Shown here in pieces: positions 12,240-23,456 of a DNA stretch of 64,000 nucleotides. Position 1 is the stretch's first letter, and every line of letters starts with the position of its first letter. The notes under the pieces were generated by a model. That model worked only from the letters and a program-made list of their open reading frames with translations, did not search any database and was not told the DNA's origin. This stretch comes from Henckelia pumila. Lineage: Eukaryota; Streptophyta; Magnoliopsida; Lamiales; Gesneriaceae. The position numbers were made by a program, and so were the translations under genes. The stretch spans positions 129,302,375-129,366,374 of the forward strand of contig NC_133121.1 in assembly GCF_033568475.1 (NCBI RefSeq), given 5' to 3'.

Positions 12240-12980
12240 TCATTATAGAGCTTACAAAGGTGCTCAGGAACTCGAAAAATACGAGACTAATGTCCTTCAA
12301 TGTCGTATCTAAAACAATAACTTTCAAATCGTTTTGAGTGATTTTCATTAATACTCATGTTGTCATGATGCTTCTTTAGTGGGTGGTTCGTGACGTCCTT
12401 TTGAGATGAGTTATGCAAGTAAATACCTGATTGTTTTCAAAACCACGATAGTGACCACGACTATGACCACTTCTATGTCCACGTCCACGTCCATGACCTC
12501 GACCTCAGCCACGACCAAAATATTATTGTTGTAGAGTTATATTTGATGCGTGAAAAGTGGAAAATATTTTCTCAAGCATTTTCGATTCTGTAACTCACGT
12601 CCACAAATTTTAATTGCGATATTATTCGATACATTACCGAATTATAATCACTGAATTTCTTAAAGTCTTGGAATCTTAACGTATTTCATTCATAACGGGC
12701 AGTCGGAAGTATAACTTTTCTTATTAATATTTTCTTTAATCCTTTTCCATAAAACCATGAGATATTTTTCAATGAGATATTCACATTTCAATCCTTCATC
12801 AAGATGTCGTAAAAATATCATAGTTTTTGCTTTATCTTGTGATGACAAGATATTATTTTCTTTAATGGTCTCATTTAGACCCAATGACTCAAGATACATT
12901 TTTACATCGAGAGTCCATGACATATAATTTTTTCTCGTAATGTCAAGCGCAACGAATTTGACATTTGCCAAATTTGACAT
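12240..12980 (-). pseudogene. copia gag remnant
   Basis: The frame starting at 12980 matches the copia gag N-terminus (NYMSWTLDVKMYLESLGL). Downstream on the minus strand an RG-rich linker (about 12540-12440) precedes a broken zinc knuckle near 12310, which reads CFRYDIEGH then a stop where tryptophan is expected. The reading frame is lost between these blocks. Confidence 0.7.
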
Positions 12981-13184
12981 AGTGACACTAGAAAAAAAAA
13001 TAACAATGCATTTTATTAGTTAAATTCTAAATCTATTAATATGACAATATAAAATAACAGATAAACTATAAGTACAAACAAACTTAAAAATAAAGAAAAA
13101 ACCTGAGGCAAATATTCTCCGATAAATACAAGACTAGTGAGTATAATAACCAAAATAGTTATAAAAAAATAACCTTGAAAGAAC

Positions 13185-13190
13185 CTTCTT

Positions 13191-13220
<30 letters not shown>
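13185..13220. repeat. (CTT)n microsatellite
   Basis: Twelve CTT units in tandem. Confidence 0.95.
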
Positions 13221-13221
<1 letters not shown>

Positions 13222-13444
13222 GTAAAGATAAAAATATTTGATGAAGAATAAATTTTAGTGAGGAGGAGTAAGTTTGGAGTGATTGAATGTATTTATAGGA
13301 CGAAAACTAGTCGTTTATGACCGTTTATAATAGATATAAATACAAAAATTTATGATAGTTAAATTTAATTTGTTTATGTTAAGTAAAAATTTACGATAAT
13401 AATGTGATGTATATAATGTTAATCATAGTTAAATAATTATGTAT

Positions 13445-13805
13445 GTCACATCACATTATTATAATGAGGTGTCAGTTACTCTTTTTATATAATAGTGTGA
13501 CATTATACAGATATAGTTAATATATATATAATAAAATATTTTATATCACATCACATTATTATAATGAGGTGTCAGTGATTCTTTTATATATATGATAACA
13601 TGCATTATACACACATATATATATATATAATGATTATATAACATGATATTATATATTAAAATATATACACAATAAAAATATATAAACAGTAGTATATAAT
13701 ATAATCATATCATGTTATTATAATGAGGTATCATTGACTCTTTCTATATAATAACATGATATTATATATTAAAATATATACACAGTAAAAATATATAAAC
13801 AGTAA
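13445..13805. repeat. Degenerate AT-rich tandem repeats
   Basis: A motif around CATTATTATAATGAGGT recurs at about 13452, 13553 and 13712. A second motif around ATGATATTATATATTAAAAT recurs at about 13643 and 13748. The spacing of roughly 100-160 bp suggests repeated local duplication inside the leader of the decayed copia element. Confidence 0.7.
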
Positions 13806-14229
13806 AATAAATATTTTTACCTGTTGAATATCATTACCTTCTTCCTTGTGTTTTGGAGTTTGAAAAATTATGGAGAACCTTCGAGTGATCGTGCTGTAAC
13901 GTGCATGTTGTAAAAAGTAAAAAATTTATGGTAAAAAGTAAAAACCTAAAAATCTTAAAATATATGAAACTCTACATGACTTTATAAAATTTTCTTCACT
14001 CAATTGTGCATGTTTTTCACAAATGGAGAGACCTATTTATAGAACCTCATTCGATAATAGTCCAAAAATACACATTTAATTTTACTATTTACACATTATC
14101 ACATACTTATTTTCAACATTTCCAACTCTTATTTTTCAACACTCTCAACTCTTATTTTCAACAAAATCCTTTATATATATTTAAGTATTATTTGAAATCA
14201 AATATTTTGATTAGATTTTTTACTCTAAA

Positions 14230-15950
14230 TTAAATTCATTAATCCAAACACAACATGAGAAGTTTGAAGAAGATCGGATCCGGAGCAAATACAAATTTTA
14301 CACTTAAATATATATTTTGTTTGTTTTTGGGCCATATACACGTACAAACCTTTTTTTTTATAAAATAAATTAAGAAATATATACACAAACTTCATGCGAA
14401 TAAATAATTCCTTTGATTTCTAATTCTAGTACATATAAATATAAATTCGGTTTGAATTTGGATGCCCTAGTATATATATATCAGACAAGAACAGATTCTG
14501 AAAGATCATTAAATTTTAGATTGACGCGACGTTCTCAGTAATTTTTGTTGAAAGTGAGTCAAGATGGTTCATATTTTATGTCAAATCAAGTGAGATGGAA
14601 TCCTCACACTATCATTTAATTACCATATAGCATCAGTGGTCACATTAAATACAATTTATTACTCATATTTAATACATGCACTTTTCATCCGATCGTCCAC
14701 GTGTATTGCTTTCTTTGTCCCCCCCCCCCCCCACCCAGTTTTCAAATATTTAAGTATTATATTTCTACCATTTTATCGATTTATCTTAATTAAATTAATA
14801 TCATTAATTATTTGTACATTTTTTTATCATATCATAATTTTCATTAAATCAATAATCTAAATTAAATTAATATCATTAATTATTTATATAATTTTTTATC
14901 TTATTAAAATTTTTAATAAATAAAAATAAAATGAGAAATTGTTTTATAAACCTTATTTTCAAAAAAAAATTAATCTGTGTGAAAATACGCACAAATCTAA
15001 GTTCACACACGGACTTAAGTAAACATGACAGATGGTCATGGAATATTTGATATTGGAAAAAGACACACACATATATATGTGTGTTTTTTTTTTCTCCCAA
15101 TCTTATATCGTGCATCACCCTTTAACTTTTGAAATCCAATTATTATAAAAATTTATATCCAATTATTGTTTCCAGTTATTGCCTATTGGCTATTGGCTAT
15201 TGGCCGACACAAATTGCCAGGTTGTATGGGCTAACCAGTAAGTAGTAAGATAATCGCTCTAAAACGCATAATATAGGCAAAATGTCAATTTTAATTATAT
15301 ATATATATATATATATGGATGTGTGATATTTTTAATCGTGGATTTTTTTATAAATAAATTATAGTCATGTAACTATGTAATTTTGATTAATTTTAGTCTT
15401 TTTAATCAAAATCATTTAATTAAATAGGTAATATCATTACTAAAGTTTATATCCACGTTGTCAAACACACGTTCATATCTTGGAAAAATTTTATAACTGC
15501 GTATTCACAAAATTGAACAATAATATTGATCATTTAATTGTATGCTATTAGGTTGAAAGGACTAAAACAGATATAAAAAAACATAATTACAGTAATATTT
15601 TTTATTCATTCAAACATACATGACTAAAAATGTCGTATAATAATATATACATGACTGAAATTGATATTTTGCCGATAATATATATTGACTTCTATAGATA
15701 TTTTTATAAAGACTTATTGGAGCTCAAATTTGTATGTCATTTTAGAAAATCTTCCTCTACGTATCGATATTATAACAAATCAAATTTTATCTGCTAATAA
15801 ATTTATAATAATAGAAATTTTTGTCAATATCAAATATTAGATAAAATAAAGATATATTCGTTGTTACTTAATCAAAGAAAAAAAAAGATATATTCGTTGT
15901 TACATAAAATATATTAGCATAAAAGCGTCAAGTTTAACAATATATTTATA
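14230..15950. other. AT-rich intergenic DNA, no gene seen
   Basis: No conserved reading frame. Minor structure only: a run of C at about 14720-14733, a diverged local duplication (14783-14850 against 14861-14925, sharing AATTAAATTAATATCATTAA), CTATTGG repeated three times near 15185-15205, a (TA)n run at 15298-15317, and a 20-bp direct repeat AGATATATTCGTTGTTAC at about 15851 and 15887. Confidence 0.6.
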
Positions 15951-16295
15951 CTTTTGTACTGTCTATATCTATTAAAAAAAAAAAAGTTCCGTTACCAAAC
16001 AAAAACAATACAGTTAATATTTCAAAAAAAAAACAATACAGTTACATATGGTAAAACCTGTCGGCATGAGAGAAATTATAGTCTACATTCGCACCAGCGC
16101 ATCTCCCCTACACCACAGCTCTCGAGCCCCCGATTCCTTTAAAACAATCACTCTCCCCATGCACCCTCAAAGCAGAGAAACACAGCCCTTCAAGACTCTC
16201 GCAGCTAGCCCACTGCATATACACGTTAGATACGCTGCTTTTGCTTTATCCTCCATTCATAAAAGAAATCACAGATCATACAAATATATATATAG

Positions 16296-17410
16296 ATGGC
16301 AAGCGGAGGTTCTGAAGCGGCGGCGATGGAGAAGCCGAACCAGTACCACCCCGTTGTTGAAGGTGAGCCGGCTGTCTTTGCTTACGCGCCACCGCATGAT
16401 CATGACTACGGCTCCGGCAATGAAATTAACTTTTCCTTTGTTTCCATATTTTTAATTTTGTGCAGAGGTTCAAGAACCAGCTGTTTCTAAGCAAGTTTCC
16501 AAAGCTGGTTCCCTTGACAGAGGTTACCAAGCTACCATTCGAACGCATTACAATATCTGAAGTTTAAATATCTTTAAATTGATTCAGAAAGATTCAAACT
16601 TTTAATTACTCTGAAATTTTTTGATCGAAACATATATTTAATTAAGTTGTGATCGATGATATATATGATTATGATTTTATGAGAGAAATTTATGTATATA
16701 TTAGACGGATGAAGGACAAAATTTTTGACAGATATAGCGCTAGCAAAGCTTGAAGACCAAAAGAAGTTGTCGAATATAAAGGCGTGGGAGGAAAACGAAA
16801 AATCCAAAGTAGACAACAAGTAAGACTACTCTGATCCATCGAGTGGAAGCTAAGACATTCATTATATATCCACACAAAATCTCTCTTTAATATATATTTC
16901 TTGAAAATTTATTTGTTATCATATAGATATATAATTCTTTTACAGCGCTCAGAAGAAAGTGTGTGAAATAGCTTCGTGGGAAAACACGAAGAAAGCTTCT
17001 CTTGAAGCCCAATTGAGAAAACTCGAGGTGAGTATAATTAATTAATGTTTGAAATGACATATATATGTATGCTACCTTAATTTAGTGATATATACATGTG
17101 TTCATGATCTGGTACAAGTACTGTAGTGAAATGGGAATCGGAAAGTACTAATTAATTAGAAGTCAAATATATATATATAATTAATATATGTTGGCATATA
17201 TATATGCAGGAAAAGTTGGAGAAGAAGAAAGCGGAGTACGCAGAAAGAGTGAAAAACAAGGTGGCATTAGTTCATAAGGAGGCAGAAGAAAAGAGAGCCA
17301 TGGTTGAAGCGAAGCGCGGTGAAGAAATACTCAAAGCACAGGAAATGGCAGCTAAATATCGCGCCACTGGCCACACTCCTACCAAAGCTTTTGCCTGCTT
17401 CTCACCTTAA
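16296..17410 (+). CDS. Remorin, five exons
   Basis: Exons are 16296-16362, 16466-16522, 16732-16819, 16946-17027 and 17210-17410. All introns begin GT and end AG and the frame is kept, giving 164 residues. The N-terminus (residues 1-50) is short, acidic and low-complexity, as in group 1-like remorins. From about residue 42 the conserved C-terminal remorin domain begins (DIALAKLEDQKKLSNIKAWEE, AQKKVCEIASWENTKKASLE, EKRAMVEAKRGEE), a long amphipathic coiled coil. The protein ends KAFACFSP, a cysteine-containing tail like the remorin C-terminal anchor. Remorins attach to the cytosolic face of plasma-membrane nanodomains and plasmodesmata and influence virus spread and symbiosis. The start at 16296 was chosen because it opens the only frame that splices into the domain. 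Exons look intact. Confidence 0.93.
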
Positions 17411-17412
17411 AT

Positions 17413-17440
17413 ATAATATAATATAATATAATATAATATT
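17413..17440. repeat. (ATAAT)n microsatellite in the remorin 3' region
   Basis: Five to six AATAT-type pentanucleotides directly after the remorin stop. They may also supply AATAAT-like polyadenylation signals. Confidence 0.85.
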
Positions 17441-17529
17441 GCCCTTTAGCATCTAATGATCAATTAAAGACGCACGGATATTATTTGTCTTGTTTCTTTT
17501 TCTGTTTGAAAAAATGGAGAGATGTTTTT

Positions 17530-17889
17530 ACAGTGTGTTTGGAACGATCATCCATGTAATTTGGTGTGATTTGAAATTATAAATATCATTTTAGTGTTTG
17601 GTAAAATGTGATGAAAATTTTTTAAAGGGAGTTAAATTTTTATGAAATTGGTCTAGGATTTAATAGGATCCAAGTTTAATAATAATAATTTTTTTTTAAA
17701 AAAATATTATTTTATAAAGTACTCATAAATTTCAAGTTATCTATGAACATTTTACAAAATAGCATTTATTTAAAACTTATATTATCAATTTACGCTATTA
17801 TATTTTAAATTCTTAACAAATACAAAAATAAAATTCCAAATTTCATGGATTTGAAGTCCAAATCTCATTTCTTATCAATCCAAACAGAC
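17530..17889. mobile_element. hAT-like MITE
   Basis: An AT-rich element of about 360 bp with inverted ends GTGTTTGGAACGAT and, read inward from the right, CTGTTTGGATTGAT. It is flanked by the 8-bp direct repeat ATGTTTTT (17522-17529 and 17890-17897), the duplication length of hAT elements. The right copy lies inside the poly(T) that I read as the tail of the LINE fragment, so the MITE is younger. Confidence 0.65.
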
Positions 17890-17892
17890 ATG

Positions 17893-18117
17893 TTTTTTTT
17901 TTTCGAGAAACAAACACTAAATATTATTAAACCAAATCCGAAATAATTACATTGAAAATCAAAGCAGGAGATGGTGTCACCCATCTCTCCTGATCAGTCA
18001 AAGAAACAGCTTCCTTTGTCAAGGCATGAGCTGCCTGGTTCGCTGATCTAAACGCAAAAGTAAAAAAACAATACGAAAAATCCTTCGAAAGGATTATACA
18101 ATCTTTAATAGAAAATG
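17893..18117 (-). pseudogene. 5'-truncated LINE, RNase H end and poly(A)
   Basis: On the minus strand the frame carries a LINE-type RNase H C-terminus (CIILSKDFSYCFFTFAFRSA, then NQAAHALTKEA). It reaches a stop at 17929-17927, has a very short 3' UTR and an A-run (17903-17893 complemented). The 5' end abuts gypsy protease sequence near 18117, so only about 220 bp of the LINE is present, as expected for a truncated insertion. The junction is in frame with the protease by chance. Confidence 0.7.
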
Positions 18118-19546
18118 GAACCACTACTCGCCTATTAACTTTCACCTCCGCACAGTCATTGAACCATTGCAACCTATATGGTTGAGGATGCTTCAAGAGA
18201 GGCAACCCCAATTTTTCCACAAGTTCGTAACTCGCTACATTGGTGCAACTACCCCCCATCAATAATAAGACTGCACACCTTTTCATTCACAAAATAACGA
18301 TTATGAAAAAGATTTTCCCTCTGACTCTCTTCTTCCTCTCTAGGTTGTGCATGTAACACTCTCCTACTCACCAATAACTCACCAACAATAGCCCCAAACC
18401 CATCCTCATCATCAGGATCTACCAACGCATGCATACCATCACAATTTTCCTCATCATTTTCAGACTCCACATCACCACAAGCATTAATAATCATCAATTT
18501 CTTATTTGGGTATTGACTAGAAATATGTCCAATACCTTGACACCTAAAACATTTAATATCTCTAGATCGAGTATTAGAAGTTTTAGATGTACCTTTAACC
18601 ACTTTCTTGGTGCCTCTGATTTGGTGTCATATTTTGGTTTGGACACCGGCTTGTTGTCCTCCCGTTTTGCAATGGTCAAACGCCAAGAAGTCGACGATCC
18701 TCCACCTAAAGTAGATCGTCCAGTTCCTCTTCTCTTGAGCTGCTGCTCCACCTTCATGGTCGTCTGCACCATTTCATCCAAATCTAAACAGTGACGAAGC
18801 TCTACTTGGTCTTGGATTTCTCTATTTAAACCGCACAAAATTCGAGCCATTGTGGTTTTATTATCCTCCTCGATGTTGGTCCGGATCATCGTGGTCTCCA
18901 ACTCCTTCTAGTAATCCTCCACGCTCCTTGGACCCTACCTCAAAGTCTGTAGATGCCTGTACATTTCACGATAATAATGGTTAGGAACAAAATGCTTCTT
19001 CATGACACGCTTCATTTCTTCCCACGTCTCGATAGGCGGCTCTCCACACCTCCTTCTAGTGGTCACTAATTGATCCCACCAGATTAATGCATAATCTAAA
19101 AAATCAACCACGGTCAACCTCACTTTCTTAAGATCAGAATAGTGATGGCAATCAAATACAAACTCCACACGCTGCTCCCATTCCAGATACGCCTCCGGAT
19201 CAGATTTCCCATGAAACGCTGGAATTTTCATCTTAATGCTACTAATATTCCCATCCTTAATGCCCTCCGTATATTTTCCACGTACCGCTTCTCGCCTATG
19301 TGTACCCCCATGTACTCTTCTCTCCCCATCCCAATTCTCATCAAAACTCTCCTCATCGTCTTCAAAATCATTCCCCTTCCTATTTTTTTTTTCACTACCA
19401 CTATTCTCCTCTAATTTACTCATCCTCTCATGAAGAGGTTCTATCTCCGATCTCATTACCCTAGTCAACTGTCCCATCAACGCCTCCATTTGAACCTTGG
19501 AAATTCCTTGGTTCACACTTTCACTAACATCTTTATTATGATTCAT
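18117..19546 (-). pseudogene. Ty3/gypsy (element G1) gag and start of protease, broken
   Basis: The gag ATG is at 19546. A gag domain follows ([20 protein letters not shown], then [20 protein letters not shown]) until stops near 18936, where TAG replaces expected sense codons. A second frame (about 18901-18600) carries the gag C-terminal part. A third (18602-18249) carries a zinc knuckle CFRCQGIGH-SSQY, whose fourth ligand is Tyr instead of Cys. The protease region (GGSCTNVASYELVEKLGL) runs to about 18117, where the element is cut by the LINE fragment. Several frame changes and in-frame stops make it non-functional. Confidence 0.85.
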
Positions 19547-20026
19547 GGTACCTGCAAGAAAATCGTTAGTAATAAATTTCCTCACAAAAATTCTCACAAT
19601 TCACTCCAAACGAATCACTCAATCACTTTTTTTCACTCAAATTTGTGGTATGGCTTTGCTTCGTAGAGTAAATGATCAAACCTTCAAGTTTAAAAACTTT
19701 TAGACGCTTGAAAATTTGACTAACAAAGATTGACAAATCGAGCAAGGAATTTTATGGACGAATTGACTTTGACTCGCGCCCATGGATGAACAAAGGCAAC
19801 GGAATTGGCCACAAGCTACTTTTTTCACTTTTTTTTCTCAGATTTTCGGTCCCACTTTTTTTACCGATTTTTTTTTTGAATTTATAACTTGTAGCACAAG
19901 ACACGAGACTTGGATAACAAGTTTGAAAAAAACGACACAGAAATTTGATATGAGATAGATGACGAACGAAGAATACGAAGAACGGATCTAGATGTAGATA
20001 GGATACTTACTTGATTCAAAACCTTG

Positions 20027-20040
20027 ACTTTGATACCAAA
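20027..20040 (-). other. Primer binding site of gypsy element G1
   Basis: On the minus strand, TTTGGTATCAAAG directly follows the LTR end TTCATATCA. It resembles the initiator-methionine tRNA complement TGGTATCAGAGC with a substitution. The plus-strand relative has TTTGGCATCAAAG at the same place (43790). Confidence 0.6.
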
Positions 20041-21012
20041 TGATATGAATCTAGATGTGTAAGATTAGCAAACACGATTACAAATTTGAATCGCACCCTC
20101 TAATCAATAAACAAAAGATCCAAAGTTTTGCCCAATCTTTGAAACAAGTAAAATTGATAGGATTTTGGATTTCCACCTTTAATCGATGGTACGATTAACA
20201 ACAGAAATCACAACAATTGAAACCAAAGAAAACCTTCAGATAACTTGTATCTGACAATCTTCAGTGAGAAATCAATCGACAAACACTTCCAAGTAATTAA
20301 ACTGAGAAAGTTTGATTTGAAAAGCCAAAGCAAAGCTTTGAATAAAATTCTTGAGATAATTTCAATAATTTGCGTATAAACTGAATCTGAATTTTTTATT
20401 AATGAAAATAACAAAAGTATTTATAGTTTACAATCAAAAATAAAATATAACACAAATTATACCTAAAGATATCAAAGATATCATCTAGAAAGTTTTCTAG
20501 TATAATTAGAACTCTAAAAAATAGGAAAAAAACATCAAAATATCAAAATCCCGCACACACACACAACACACTGAAGTGTGTGTAAAATTCCAAAAAATCT
20601 CGCTCGTTCGAGCGGACGGAATTCTCGCTTGAGCGAGGAAAACGCTGCCTCACTCTTTCTTCTGCGCTTGCTCGAGCAGACGTGTATGCTCGCTCGAGCG
20701 AGAAACACTCTGCCCGAGAAATCTTAAGGCGCTCGCTCGAGCAAACGAATGTTGCGCTCGAGCGAGATGTCTTCTGCCCCAATTGTGTTTTCTTCACTTT
20801 TTTCAACTTCTAACACTTCAAGGACGCATAGACAACTCCCAAATTGATCTTCAATGTTTCCAACACCCTCTCGATAGTTTAGCATCAACTTTTGAAGTGC
20901 CTTCTTAAATTTGGTAGCTCGGCTCCTCATTTTTTGCCCTCGTGGCAACTCCAATGGATCTCAAACTCCCCTTGCCACTCAATTCACATGCGAGCTATCC
21001 ATGATCACATCA
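20041..21012 (-). repeat. Complete 5' LTR of gypsy element G1
   Basis: It begins TGATATGAAT and ends CACATCA as read on the plus strand, so the termini are TG..CA, with the PBS outside its left end. Length is 972 bp. It contains a cluster of palindromic CTCGCTCGAGCGAG-type motifs (about 20598-20772). The 5-bp target repeat GATGG follows at 21013-21017, and gag of a plus-strand gypsy element continues directly after it. Confidence 0.85.
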
Positions 21013-23440
21013 GATGGTGCAGACAGCCATGAAAGTGGAGCAACAGCTCAGGCGGAGAGGAGCTGCTCGAGATACATCCGGTGGAGGGTTGTCTACTTTT
21101 TGGCATCCGAACGTTGCAAAACGAGAGTATAGCAAACCGGTGTCCAAACCAAAATCTGACACCAAACTGGAGGCGCCAAATAAAGGTAAATCTGAGACTT
21201 CTTCTAGTCGTACTAGAGATATCAAGTGTTTTAGATGTCAAGGTATTGGCCACTTTGCTAGCCAATACCCAAATAAAAAGTTAATGATTATTAATGCTTG
21301 TGGTGATATTGAGTCTGAAAGTGAGGAGGTTGAGAATTATGATGAAATTCCTTAGTTGAAGGATCCTGATGATGAGGGATATGGTGTGGTGATTGGTGAG
21401 ATGTTGTTGACTAGGAGAGTTTTAAATACACAACCTAAGGAGGATGAAGATAGTCAATGAGAAAATCTCTTTCATACTCGTTGTTTTGTGAATGGGAAGG
21501 TGTGCAGTCTCATTACTGATGGTGGGAGTTGTACGAATGTAGCTTGTTGTGAGTTAGTGGAGAAATTGGGGTTGCTTACTTTAAACTATCCCCAGCCATA
21601 TCAGTTGCAGTGGTTTAATGACTGTGCGGAGGTTAAGGTTACCAAACAAGTAGCAGTTTCATTTTATATTGGTAATTATGTTGATGAGGTAGCATGTGAT
21701 GTGGTACCTATGCATGCTTGTCATATCTTTTTAGGTAGACCGTGGCAGTTTGATAGGAGGGTAGTGCATGATGGGTTTGGAAATAAGTATTCTTTTACTA
21801 TGAAAAAAGAGTCAATTGTACTATTACACATGTCTCCAAAGCAAGTGTTGGAGGATCAAATGAAAAGAAAAAAAAATAGAAGAGGCAAAAAAAAAGAGCG
21901 ATAAAAAAAGTGAGATGGCCTTAGAAAAGAAAAGTGAGAAAAAAAGATGAAAAGAAAAGTGAAAGAAAAGAGGCTGAAAAAAAGATGTATATGGTCCAAA
22001 AAAGTGAGTTGAGAGATGTTTTGCATTCTCATGTTCCACTTGTGTTGATCTTTTATAAGGAGTTTCTCCTAAACACAAGTGATATAGCCGAAGATCTTCC
22101 GAGCGTTGTTAATTACATCTCTTTTGCAAGAGTTCGAGGATTTGTTTCCGGAGGAGCTACCTCAGGAGTTGCCACCTTTGAGAGGGATTGAGCATCAGAT
22201 CGACTTCGTGCCAGGGAGTGTGTTGCCGAACCGTCCAGCTTATAGGAGCAATCCAGATGAGACAAAGGAACTGCAAAAACAGGTAACTGAGCTTTTTGAT
22301 AAAGGATTTGTGTGAGAGTCGATGTCACCAAGTGCAGTGCCTGTATTGTTAGTCCCTAAGAAAAAAGATGAATCTTGGCGTATGTGTGTGGATTGTAGAG
22401 CTATAAATAACATTACCATCAAGTATAGACATCCTATTCCTAGACTAGATGATATGTTAGATGAATTTTATGGCTCTAGCATTTTTAACAAGATTGATTT
22501 TAAGAGTGGTTATCATCAGATTAGTATGAAAGAAGGAGATGAGTGGAAAACTGCGTTAAAAAAAGTATGGTTTGTATGAATGGATGGTTATGCCTTTTGG
22601 TTTGACTAATGCACTAGTACTTTTATGCATTTAATGAATCATGTTTTGCGTGCATATATTGAAAAATTTATGGTTGTCTACGTTGATGATATATCGGTAT
22701 ATAGCACGAACTTGGATGATCATGTGGAACATTTGAGAGTTGATCTTTCAATATTATCAAGCAAAAAATAATTAATGCTTCTTTATTAGTTTTGCCTGAC
22801 TTTTCTAACACGTTTGAAATTGAATGTGATTATTGAGGTGTAGGGATCAGAGGAGTGTTGATGCAAGGAGGGAAGCCAGTGGCATATTTCAGTGAAAAGT
22901 TGAATGGAGCAGTGTTTATCCAACATATGATAAGGAGTTTTATGCTCTAGCTAGTGCGAGTGCTTGAGACGTGGCATCATTACTTGAGGCCAAAGGAGTT
23001 CGTGATTCATATGGATCATGAATCTTTGAAGCATCTCAAAGGACAACAAAAGTTGAATAAGAGACATACAAAGTGGGTAGCATCTGTGAAAACTTTTCCT
23101 TACGTCATCAAGTATAAGCAAGGCAAAATGTGGTAGCGGATGCATTGTCCCGAAGGTACGTTCTCTTAACTACATTAGATGCTAAGTTTTTGGATTTTGA
23201 GCATGTAAAAGAATTGTATGGTAGTGATAGTGAATTTGGTGTAATGTATAAGTCATGTATGCATAGTCCTCAAGGAAGATTTTATTTGCATGATGGCTAC
23301 TTGTTTAAGGAAAATGGATTGTGCATTCCTAAAAATTCAATTAGGGAGTTACTTGTTAGAGAATCGCATGGTGGTGGTTTAATGGGTTATCTTTTTATTG
23401 AGAAACTGATGTGTTTGAAGAGATAAAAATGTTGGAAGAA
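21013..23440 (+). pseudogene. Ty3/gypsy (element G2) gag-pol right half, broken
   Basis: Starting at the GATGG junction, this reads gag C-terminus and zinc knuckle (21014-21355, knuckle again ending in Tyr, then a TAG), and the protease region (21488-21904). After low-complexity lysine-rich sequence comes reverse transcriptase (about 22130-22740) with [33 protein letters not shown] and VVYVDD; a stop splits it at 22313 and a frameshift at about 22560. About 200 bp of RT are missing near 22750. RNase H follows (MQGGKPVAYFSEKLN), then [27 protein letters not shown] and the start of integrase (HGGGLMG), which stops at 23424. No intact protein. Confidence 0.85.
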
Positions 23441-23456
23441 TTAAAATGAAGTGGTC

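Larger units (their letters stand above)
10500..14170 (-). mobile_element. Decayed Ty1/copia retrotransposon
   Basis: On the minus strand I read gag near 12.98 kb, a decayed zinc knuckle near 12.3 kb, an RT fragment at 11.6-11.4 kb and an RNase H fragment at 11.1-10.8 kb, in the correct order. Flanking segments of about 170-200 bp at about 10588-10765 and 13912-14085 are similar to each other and both contain ATGGAGAG(A/G)CCTATTTATAGAAC, the remains of the two LTRs. Most of integrase and the front of RT are gone, and stops and frameshifts are common. LTR ends and target duplication cannot be placed exactly. Confidence 0.75.

Noticed and set aside
13185-13220. CRISPR-like or designed repeat array
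   Set aside because: Simple CTT microsatellite with no spacers. No CRISPR-like array exists in this plant sequence.
14720-14740. Functional poly(C) or G-quadruplex element
   Set aside because: A single homopolymer run with no repeated G/C tracts around it; slippage or a sequencing length error is more likely.
16048-16455. 135-residue open frame overlapping the remorin start
   Set aside because: It is out of frame with the remorin exon, spans the 5' UTR and intron 1, and has no domain; the spliced remorin model explains the region.
17927-18286. 119-residue minus-strand gene
   Set aside because: It is a chance in-frame fusion of gypsy protease and a truncated LINE RNase H end.
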